In this document: positions 57,665 to 64,000 of the stretch, piece after piece
Layout: each line of letters starts with the position of its first letter
How positions within the stretch are numbered: position 1 is the stretch's first letter
NCBI GenBank assembly: GCA_039793685.1
Contig: JBDRAL010000086.1
Span: forward strand, 186,001 to 250,000
Direction of reading: 5' to 3'
Length of the DNA: 64,000 nucleotides
Source: JAAFHI01 sp039793685
Lineage (GTDB): Bacteria; Acidobacteriota; Blastocatellia; Chloracidobacteriales; Chloracidobacteriaceae
Notes under the pieces: model-generated
What the model was told of the DNA's origin: nothing
Seen by the model: only the letters and a program-made list of their open reading frames with translations
The model's database searches: none
Made by a program: the position numbers and the translations under genes

Positions 57665-59281
57665 GTGGAAGACCCGATCCCGAACGAATCTCTCAGCCGG
57701 AAAGGCTGGAAATCACTGACGCTGTTTGCCGTGCTGGCCATTGCCGCCGCCTGCCGATTGTTTCATCTCACGACCCAAAACCTCTGGAATGACGAGGTCT
57801 ATTCCTGGGATGTCGCGCGCAAGCCGATTGACGCCATCGTCAACTGCGCCAAAGCGGATGTCCATCCGCCCTTCTATTACATTTTTCTGAAAGGCTGGAC
57901 GCGCTTCTTCGGCGAATCGGCGACGGCCCTGCGGATGTTTTCCGTTTTGGCCAGCCTGGTTGCCTTGTGGCTTGCCTTCCGGCTTTTTCGAAAGTTCGCG
58001 GAATTTCGGGTGGCCGGTCTGGCCGTGCTGTTGATGGGCTTGTCCGCGCATCAGATCTTTTTCGCGCAGGAAGCCCGGATGTACGCCCCGGTCATGGCCC
58101 TGCTGCTCGGCGCGGCACTCGGGTATCACGAATGGATGGAAAGTCGCGGAGAAAGCTTTTCCGGCCTTTCGCAGTTTTTCTGGTGCAGCCTGACCGCGCT
58201 GTATTTCCACTACTTCGCGATGTTCGCCATCGCGGCCTTTTCATTTCATTTCCTGGCGATGCTCTGGTTTGACCGGGCACAATTACCAACCGAAGCGACT
58301 CACGACGACCATCCACAAACGCCACCGACGCCCCTCGAACGCATTCGGAACTGGGCACTCGCGCAGGTCGCCATCGTTCTGCTTTTTGCCCCGTGGATTC
58401 CGGTCTTTCTCGCTCAGGCGGGACGCGGGCAAACCTGGCGAAAGAAACCGACGTTCACCGACGTGGTCTGGAACGAAATGGCGTTCATTCAGGAATCCAC
58501 GCTTGGTTACAGCATCTTTTTCGACAATGTCCGCGACTGGCTGACCGGTCTGGTCACCAAAAACATCTCGCTCGATCGATACTATTTTTCCCATCTGGTC
58601 GCGCTCAACAGTGCAATCGTCGTATTCCTGACGGGTCTGACCGTCTGGGGGCTGATTGCCTGGCTGAAGGCCGAAAAGAAACCGCTTTCGGAACGCCTTT
58701 TCCCGGTCATCCTTTTCTCTGTACCGCTCCTGATCGCCTCGGTGGCATCTCTGAAACAAAGCCTCCAGCTCTCGCGGTATCTGCTCTACATCACACCGTA
58801 TCTGTTCTTTTTCATCGCGGTCGGCTGTTCAAACCTGAAGTTCCCATGGTTGAAAATCGCCGTCGGATTGCTGTGCGGCATTTCCATGCTTCAGGGACTG
58901 AAAACCCATTACGGCACGACCGCTCGCGATAGCGATTTGCGCCCGGCCCTTACCTTCATCAAGGAAAAACTCGGCCCCGGCGAACGCATCGTCATCGACC
59001 CCGACTCGGTGGACATCTGCCTTTTCTATTACGCCGAGGTGTACGGGCTTTCCGACCGGGTCTACGGCGCGCAGATCGTCCCGACCGGCGAACCGAACGG
59101 ACAGGGCCAGCTCGAACGCATGCGGTCCAATCCACAGGTCGCCCGCTGGTGGGTCGTATTGGATTACCGGTCGAAGTATTTCGAGAAAAAAGACATCGGC
59201 GACGATTTCACGGTCGTTTCGGTTTCGGATTTCCCCGACCGGTTTCCGAAAGTCCGGGTTCTCGAAGTAAAACGAAAGTAG
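57665..59281 (+). CDS. GT-C type glycosyltransferase (ArnT/PMT-like)
   Basis: The roughly 538-residue protein has about ten membrane helices and the GT-C catalytic feature DE in LWNDEVYSWDVAR (about 43-55), followed by the ADVHPPFYYIFLKG loop typical of the family. A large C-terminal periplasmic domain (about 420-538) follows. Such enzymes move sugars from polyprenyl phosphates to lipids or proteins; the acceptor is unknown. The start is uncertain: I chose the GTG at 57665, because longer frames overlap the divergent UbiB-like gene and have no family-like sequence. Confidence 0.8.
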   Translation: MEDPIPNESLSRKGWKSLTLFAVLAIAAACRLFHLTTQNLWNDEVYSWDVARKPIDAIVNCAKADVHPPFYYIFLKGWTRFFGESATALRMFSVLASLVALWLAFRLFRKFAEFRVAGLAVLLMGLSAHQIFFAQEARMYAPVMALLLGAALGYHEWMESRGESFSGLSQFFWCSLTALYFHYFAMFAIAAFSFHFLAMLWFDRAQLPTEATHDDHPQTPPTPLERIRNWALAQVAIVLLFAPWIPVFLAQAGRGQTWRKKPTFTDVVWNEMAFIQESTLGYSIFFDNVRDWLTGLVTKNISLDRYYFSHLVALNSAIVVFLTGLTVWGLIAWLKAEKKPLSERLFPVILFSVPLLIASVASLKQSLQLSRYLLYITPYLFFFIAVGCSNLKFPWLKIAVGLLCGISMLQGLKTHYGTTARDSDLRPALTFIKEKLGPGERIVIDPDSVDICLFYYAEVYGLSDRVYGAQIVPTGEPNGQGQLERMRSNPQVARWWVVLDYRSKYFEKKDIGDDFTVVSVSDFPDRFPKVRVLEVKRK

Positions 59282-59444
59282 AGATTTCAAGCGCCGGTTT
59301 CGGCATTTCGCGAACCGTGGTTCTTCTCGCGGCTTTGAAGGGTGTGATAGCTTACGAAGAATCGCGGCTTTTCATACTGTTTACGCTGTCCGCGAGATCA
59401 TACCGGTATCATCCAATTCGTACCGCACCTTCCCTGGAGGAATT

Positions 59445-60458
59445 ATGGCTATCAAAGTCGGCATCAACGGCTTCGGACGTATCGGACGCAACATTCTGCG
59501 TTCGGCCCTCGGCCACTCGGACATCGAATTCGTGGCGATCAACGACCTCACCGATTCGAAAACCCTCGCGCACCTGCTGAAGTACGACTCGATCCTCGGC
59601 AACCTCAACAACCACACCGTCACGTCACCGAACGAAGACACCATCGAAGTTGACGGTCACGCGATCAAGGTGTTCAAGGTCCGCAATCCGGCGGAAATCG
59701 ACTGGGCCTCGACCGGCGCCGAAATCGTCGTCGAATCCACCGGCTTCTTCACGGACCGCGACAAGGCCGCCGCCCACCTCCGCGATTCGGTCAAGAAGGT
59801 CATCATCTCGGCCCCGGCCAAGAAGGAAGACCTCACCATCGTGCTCGGCGTGAACGATGAAGCCTACGACCCGGCCAACCACCACGTCGTTTCCAACGCC
59901 TCCTGCACCACGAACTGTCTCGCCCCCGTGGCGAAGGTCATTCACGAGAATTTCAACATCGTGAAGGCGATCATGACGACGGTTCACGCCTACACCAACG
60001 ACCAGCGCATCCTCGACTTCCCGCACGAAGACCTCCGTCGCGCCCGCGCCGCCGCCCTGTCGATGATCCCGACCAAGACCGGCGCCGCGCAGGCCGTGGA
60101 ACTCGTGCTGCCGCAGCTCAAGGGCAAGTTCGACGGCATCGCCGTCCGCGTTCCCACGCCGAACGTCTCGCTCGTGGACGTGACCTTCGAAGTCGAAAAG
60201 ACGACCGATGTGAAGGCCGTCAACGCCGCGCTGAAGGCCGCCTCGGAAGGCGCGCTCAAGGGCATCCTCGGCTACTCGGAAGAACCGCTCGTTTCCATCG
60301 ACTACCGCGGAAACTCCAACTCGTCCATCGCGGACGGTTCGTTCACCAAGGTCATCGGCGGCAACATGATCAAGGTGCTTTCGTGGTACGACAACGAATG
60401 GGGCTATAGCTGCCGCGTTCGCGACCTGATCAAGTTCATGGTCGAAAAGGGACTTTAA
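59445..60458 (+). CDS. gap: Glyceraldehyde-3-phosphate dehydrogenase
   Basis: GAPDH oxidises glyceraldehyde 3-phosphate in glycolysis and reduces 1,3-bisphosphoglycerate in the reverse direction. The 337-residue protein has the NAD-binding INGFGRIGRN (about 6-15), the catalytic Cys in SNASCTTNCLAP (about 150) and a His in the TTVHAYTNDQ region. Asn/Asp after GINGFG and the lack of phosphate-specific changes point to the NAD-dependent type. GGAGG lies 5 bases before the ATG. It shows higher codon bias (few rare codons) than its neighbours, as expected for a highly expressed gene. Confidence 0.97.
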   Translation: MAIKVGINGFGRIGRNILRSALGHSDIEFVAINDLTDSKTLAHLLKYDSILGNLNNHTVTSPNEDTIEVDGHAIKVFKVRNPAEIDWASTGAEIVVESTGFFTDRDKAAAHLRDSVKKVIISAPAKKEDLTIVLGVNDEAYDPANHHVVSNASCTTNCLAPVAKVIHENFNIVKAIMTTVHAYTNDQRILDFPHEDLRRARAAALSMIPTKTGAAQAVELVLPQLKGKFDGIAVRVPTPNVSLVDVTFEVEKTTDVKAVNAALKAASEGALKGILGYSEEPLVSIDYRGNSNSSIADGSFTKVIGGNMIKVLSWYDNEWGYSCRVRDLIKFMVEKGL

Positions 60459-60467
60459 GCAACAAGT

Positions 60468-60541
60468 CGGAAGGATGAAGGATGAAGGCGGAGGGATGAA
60501 TAAAAGTTCATCCTTCACCCTTCCGCCTTCATCCTTTTTTT
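60468..60541 (+). repeat. Heptameric repeat hairpin (GGATGAA) after gap
   Basis: GGAAGGATGAAGGATGAAGG (from about 60469) and its relative GGGATGAA face TTCATCCTTCACCC and TTCATCC (about 60510-60535), with a short loop. It begins 10 bases after the gap stop and ends in a T-tract, so it could also terminate gap transcription. Confidence 0.88.
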
Positions 60542-60583
60542 CTTTGGTGAACCCGGTCGGCTTTCAATCGTGGAAAACACGCA

Positions 60584-60967
60584 ATGATTGAAAATTACGC
60601 CAACCTCGCCCCTGAACGACTGGCCGAACTCGAAGCGGCCATCCCGAACGTCGCCTCGATGCTGGACCTCTTCCAGTGGGGCGCGAAGCCGGACTCCCTC
60701 GCCGCCGTCCCGCAGGTTTTCTCCGAAGTCGTCAAACAGGACGAATACACGCACGACTTCATCATGCCTTTGAAAAACGGTCTGTTTCTGGTCTACGACT
60801 CGACCTGACTGGGCGCCATCGCGGCGGTCGCCGTGTGGGACCATCATCCAACAGCAGACGAAATCCTCGAAAAAAGACTCGCGGACGGCTGGCTTCCGAC
60901 CCCTTCCCCGCTCAAGGAAGGCGATGTCGTGCTCGGCCACGCCTGCTCGGTCAGGAAAAGGCCATGA
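60584..60967 (+). pseudogene. Conserved-looking gene interrupted by an in-frame TGA
   Basis: An ATG frame starting at 60584 (MIENYANLAPERLAELEAAI) runs to TGA at 60806-60808 (codon 75). The same frame continues for 52 more sensible codons (LGAIAAVAVWDHHPTADEIL and GWLPTPSPLKEGDVVLGHA) to a second TGA at 60965-60967, which forms an ATGA overlap with the next gene's start. Without the TGA this would be a 127-residue unknown protein. Causes could be a recent nonsense mutation (TGG to TGA), sequencing error, readthrough, or selenocysteine. No convincing SECIS hairpin was seen after it. The function is unknown. Confidence 0.6.
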
Positions 60968-61839
60968 AAAAATTGATCCCGGCGTTTCTTTTTCTGTCTT
61001 TCATTGTACCGGCTCAGGTTTTTGGCCAGTTTTCAAATCCGGTAAAGCACGATCCTGCCCGAGACCAGGCGTGGCAATTTTTCCTTTCCCACCTCGACGA
61101 ACCACTCATTGCTCCAAACCAATCGGAGCAGGAGTACAAACGGAGACTTCATTTTTACGATTTGTTGACCGGTCAAGAAAACGAGGCAAATCAGATTCGA
61201 TTCAATCCATTCCGATTTCAAAAATTTTCAAGCCCGGATAATCGCACAAGCTTTGTTCTGCTGGCCCGCCCCAATATTGTTCCAATGCCCGGAATAGACG
61301 CGGTCCGTGTCTTTACGTTTTCCTCTGGCGGATACGAATCTACCAGACAAACTTTTATTTTTCGGAGTCGCCGATACGACCTCATTGACGCCAAAGTTGA
61401 ATTCCAGGCCCACCTTCGCCTCCCAACCGTTCGAATTTCATTGAAAAGGAAAAATGAGGAAGGAATCGTTACCACTTTTTTTCTTGCAATGAACAATCAC
61501 CAGTGGGCCATTGTCCGGCTTGAAAATGAACAAGGTAAAATCCTTCCTTACGACTCCCGGGAAAACATTTACGAAGGATTTCAACCTGAAAGCGGAATCA
61601 TTAGGCCCTCTCGTATCATCCTCAGCGAGGACGACCCCATTGCAACCCTTGAGTCACTTCTTTGGCTCGGAGGGATCCAGGATTCCTCGGATAAAGACAC
61701 CTTTTCAGTTTGCCAGTTGGCTCGAAACTCCCCTGAAGTCCGTGAAAAACTGAAAACCCTGGCTGCTTCAAAAAATCAGTGGATTCGTGAAGCCGCCCAC
61801 CTTGCCCTCTCCCCCCCGAAACCGGAAGAGGAGCAGTAA
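60964..61839 (+). CDS. Secreted hypothetical protein
   Basis: The 291-residue protein has a signal peptide (FLFLSFIVPAQVFGQF). The mature part is unlike any family I know. It contains a charged, beta-rich central part and a helical C-terminal end with a HEAT-like VREKLKTLAASKNQWIREAA segment. AGGAAAAGG precedes its ATG, which overlaps the stop of the interrupted frame upstream (ATGA), suggesting the two were once translated as a pair. Codon use is more AT-rich than in neighbouring genes, with AAA/AAT/TTT codons, a possible sign of recent transfer. Confidence 0.7.
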   Translation: MKKLIPAFLFLSFIVPAQVFGQFSNPVKHDPARDQAWQFFLSHLDEPLIAPNQSEQEYKRRLHFYDLLTGQENEANQIRFNPFRFQKFSSPDNRTSFVLLARPNIVPMPGIDAVRVFTFSSGGYESTRQTFIFRSRRYDLIDAKVEFQAHLRLPTVRISLKRKNEEGIVTTFFLAMNNHQWAIVRLENEQGKILPYDSRENIYEGFQPESGIIRPSRIILSEDDPIATLESLLWLGGIQDSSDKDTFSVCQLARNSPEVREKLKTLAASKNQWIREAAHLALSPPKPEEEQ

Positions 61840-61875
61840 TTCTAATCCTTCATCCTTCAAAAAAATCCCCCCACT

Positions 61876-63372
61876 ATGTACATCAACGGAACCAATCTCA
61901 CCCTCGCGCAGGTCGTCAAAGTGGCCTATTCAAATGGCCCGGTCGTCCCCGATCCCGACATCCTTTCCCGCATCCATGCTTCGCGGCAGGTCGTCGAAAC
62001 CATCATCGAATCGAACAAAACGGTGTATGGCGTCAACACCGGCTTCGGTAAGCTGTCGAGCGTCACCATCGGTCCCGATGAACTCGCCACACTCCAGTTG
62101 AACCTCGTACGCTCCCACGCCTGTGGCATCGGAAAGCCGCTTTCCGAGCCTGAAGTCCGCGCGATGCTGTTGCTGCGGGCCAACGTACTGGCGAAAGGCA
62201 CATCGGGCGTCCGACAGGATGTACTCGATGTATTGCTGGCGATGCTCAACCACGGCGTCCACCCGGTCGTTCCCGAAAAAGGTTCGGTCGGCGCGAGTGG
62301 CGACCTCGCGCCCCTCGCCCACATCGCACTCGCGGCCATCGGCGAAGGCGAAGTGTTCTATCGCGGCGAGCGGATGAACGCGGCCGATGCGTTGAAATAC
62401 GCCGAAGTGATCCCGGTCACGCTTGAAGCCAAGGAAGGGCTGGCTCTTTTGAACGGGACGCAGGCAATGTGCGCGGTCGGCGGCCTTGCGCTGGCCCGCC
62501 TGATTGATTTGACCGAACTGGCCGACGTCATCGGCGCGCTCACAGTGGAAGCGCTTCACGGAACGGCAACTGCGTTCGACGCGCGCATCCACGCGGTACG
62601 CCCGCACACCGGGCAAACGGCGGTCGCCCTGCACATGCGCGAACTTCTGCTTGGCAGCGAACTGATGGCCGCGCACCGCGATTGCGACCGGGTGCAGGAC
62701 GCCTACAGCCTGCGCTGCATCCCCCAGGTTCACGGCGCGGTTCGCGACACGCTCAACTTCGCGCGCCATGCCCTCGAAACTGAGTTCAACAGTTCGACCG
62801 ACAACCCGCTTGTCTTTGCCGGGACCGGCGATGTCCTTTCGGGCGGGAACTTCCACGGCGCGCCGGTGGCGCTCGCCCTCGACCATTCGGCGACCGCCGT
62901 TTCCACGCTGGCCGGAATATCCGAACGCCGCATCGAACGAATGGTCAATCCCGACCTTTCCGAACTTCCCGCGTTCCTCGCCAGAAAACCGGGGATTCAT
63001 TCCGGCCTGATGATGGCGCAGGTCGCGGCGGCGGCGCTGTGCAATGAAAACATGGTCCTTGCTCATCCTGCTTCGGTCGGATCGCTTCCGACTGGCGGCG
63101 GCAAGGAAGACTTCGTCTCGATGGGAATGACGGCGGCGCTCAAACTTCGGACCATCGCCGAAAACGTCGCAAGCGTCCTCGCCATTGAACTGCTCGCCGC
63201 TGTGCAGGCGCTCGAATTCCTGCGCCCCGCGCGGACCAGTCCGCGACTGCAAAAGGTCGAGGACCTCGTTCGGACCATTACCCCGCCGATGCAGAACGAC
63301 CAGCCGCTCGCGCCAATGATCGCCGCGCTCACGGAGCGGTTGCCCGATGTGCTGGCGGCCTCCCGCGAATAG
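61876..63372 (+). CDS. hutH: Histidine ammonia-lyase
   Basis: HutH removes ammonia from histidine to give urocanate. The 498-residue protein has the Ala-Ser-Gly triad that cyclises to the MIO group (GSVGASGDLAPLAH, about 138-151), the N-terminal VYGVNTGFG loop and NSSTDNPLVF near 307. Length and motifs fit HutH better than phenylalanine or tyrosine lyase, but selectivity is not provable. No other hut gene is in the window. Short C-rich heptads (ATCCTTC twice) lie just before the ATG. Confidence 0.94.
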   Translation: MYINGTNLTLAQVVKVAYSNGPVVPDPDILSRIHASRQVVETIIESNKTVYGVNTGFGKLSSVTIGPDELATLQLNLVRSHACGIGKPLSEPEVRAMLLLRANVLAKGTSGVRQDVLDVLLAMLNHGVHPVVPEKGSVGASGDLAPLAHIALAAIGEGEVFYRGERMNAADALKYAEVIPVTLEAKEGLALLNGTQAMCAVGGLALARLIDLTELADVIGALTVEALHGTATAFDARIHAVRPHTGQTAVALHMRELLLGSELMAAHRDCDRVQDAYSLRCIPQVHGAVRDTLNFARHALETEFNSSTDNPLVFAGTGDVLSGGNFHGAPVALALDHSATAVSTLAGISERRIERMVNPDLSELPAFLARKPGIHSGLMMAQVAAAALCNENMVLAHPASVGSLPTGGGKEDFVSMGMTAALKLRTIAENVASVLAIELLAAVQALEFLRPARTSPRLQKVEDLVRTITPPMQNDQPLAPMIAALTERLPDVLAASRE

Positions 63373-63378
63373 ATTTTT

Positions 63379-63470
63379 GAACACGAAGGCACGAAGTCAC
63401 AAAGACACGAAGAATTGAAAAAATCTTTGTGCCTTTGTGGCTTCGTGCCTTCGTGTTCTTTTCTTTTTGG
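63379..63470 (+). repeat. Octameric repeat hairpin (CACGAAGG) after hutH
   Basis: CACGAAGG, CACGAAGT, CACAAAGA, CACGAAGA (63379-63411) are matched by CTTTGTGCCTTTGTGGCTTC followed by GTGCCTTCGTG (about 63424-63458). It is the period-8 counterpart of the heptamer blocks and ends in a T-rich tract. Confidence 0.88.
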
Positions 63471-63481
63471 GGTTTCAATTC

Positions 63482-64000
63482 ATGACCGGGCGCGTTAAAG
63501 TTCGGGCATCACACAAACCGCTCAGGGGTGCCATGTTTTTCAAGCTTGCCGAAAGCCTGTTCACGAACCTGTTGGGCAAACCCACGCCGCCGCTCCACGA
63601 AGACGGCTACAAGGTTTGGCGCGAGGATGACGGCGCGAAAAAACCGCTCAAATACAAGCTTTTACTCGATGAGCCGACACTGAAGGTCCGCCGCTACGAT
63701 TCGAAGAAGCGGAAGCGGTCGCGCATTCCGGTCCTGCTCGTCCCGCCGCTGATGATTACCGCCGAGGTGTTCGATCTGCATCCGAAACGGAGCATCGTCC
63801 GGACGCTGCTCGACAAAGGTTTCGATGTGTTCGTGGTGGATTACGGCAAGCCCCGTCGTCGCGACCGCAACCTTTCCCTGTCGCGCTACATTGAACATCG
63901 CCTCCACACGGCGGTCCGGATCGTGAAGAAAACGACCGGTTCAAATGAACTTTCGCTGGTCGGCTATTGCCTCGGCGGCATTTTCGCGAACTGCTACGCC
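63482..64000 (+). CDS. PHA synthase-like alpha/beta hydrolase (truncated by window end)
   Basis: The frame continues past the window end. It resembles poly-hydroxyalkanoate synthase (PhaC) and related acyl-CoA hydrolases: PVLLVPPLMITAEVFDLHPK, RSIVRTLLDKGFDVFVVDYG and the nucleophile elbow GYCLGG with a Cys instead of Ser (near the last bases). The Cys is typical of PhaC. Two in-frame starts are possible, 63482 and 63533; AGGGG lies before the second. Together with the hydroxybutyryl-CoA dehydrogenase at 6182, this would fit storage-polyester metabolism, but the identity is only partly supported. Confidence 0.7.
   Translation, partial: MTGRVKVRASHKPLRGAMFFKLAESLFTNLLGKPTPPLHEDGYKVWREDDGAKKPLKYKLLLDEPTLKVRRYDSKKRKRSRIPVLLVPPLMITAEVFDLHPKRSIVRTLLDKGFDVFVVDYGKPRRRDRNLSLSRYIEHRLHTAVRIVKKTTGSNELSLVGYCLGGIFANCYA

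Noticed and set aside
61930..63384. Long antisense open frame opposite hutH (484 codons)
   Set aside because: It is a shadow of GC-rich third codon positions; hutH itself has all family motifs.
1..64000. tRNA or rRNA genes
   Set aside because: No cloverleaf-like or rRNA-like sequence was recognised; a covariance-model search would be needed to exclude small RNAs.

Overview
This 64 kb window looks like chromosomal DNA from a GC-rich, diderm bacterium, most likely an acidobacterium (inference, about 70% sure). The outer membrane is shown by a TonB-dependent receptor and an MlaE/F/D lipid-transport operon. The acidobacterial guess rests on the Oar-type receptor with an N-terminal carboxypeptidase-regulatory domain, several large secreted proteins, and Tat-exported relatives of normally cytosolic enzymes. 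No rRNA, tRNA, transposase, integrase or CRISPR array was seen.

Layout. 1-4.8 kb: end of a beta-lactamase-fold hydrolase, a Tat-exported HisC-like aminotransferase, then a coupled LytS/LytTR two-component pair and a GlcG/HbpS-type protein. 5-8.6 kb: acyl-CoA/SDR metabolism, a metallo-beta-lactamase-fold hydrolase and queF. 8.6-19.5 kb: accessory surface region with a 1926-residue secreted protein (glycine-rich beta-helix-like part, six exact-period 89-residue repeats, BACON-like domain), three phage tail-collar-like proteins, two related GNAT acetyltransferases, two DUF6916-like proteins and a lipase, with no other phage genes. 19.5-25.2 kb: TonB receptor plus HmuTUV-like heme ABC transporter. 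25.6-26.8 kb: two unknown proteins with Pro/Ala/Lys tails. 27-36 kb: UbiB-like kinase, rsmB, queC, an XisH/XisI pair, PEP carboxylase, RidA and tryptophan 2,3-dioxygenase. 36-43.7 kb: small unknown genes, a second beta-lactamase-fold protein, PdxS/PdxT, membrane proteins and pgsA. 43.8-49.3 kb: mlaEFD operon, a DUF4846 lipoprotein and a Pit phosphate transporter. 49.4-59.3 kb: DASS carrier, cyclase-domain protein, metallophosphoesterase, ispG, TPR protein, second UbiB kinase and a glycosyltransferase. 59.4-64 kb: gap, a gene broken by an in-frame TGA, hutH and the start of a PHA-synthase-like gene.

The most unusual features are: (1) at least nine intergenic gaps filled by long hairpins built from heptameric (once octameric) repeats, each beginning a few bases after a stop codon and always G-rich arm first; (2) the non-phage tail-collar/GNAT/DUF6916/lipase cluster; (3) a possible readthrough or selenocysteine TGA at 60806, supported by an ATGA overlap with the next gene; (4) an XisH/XisI pair of the type known from cyanobacteria.
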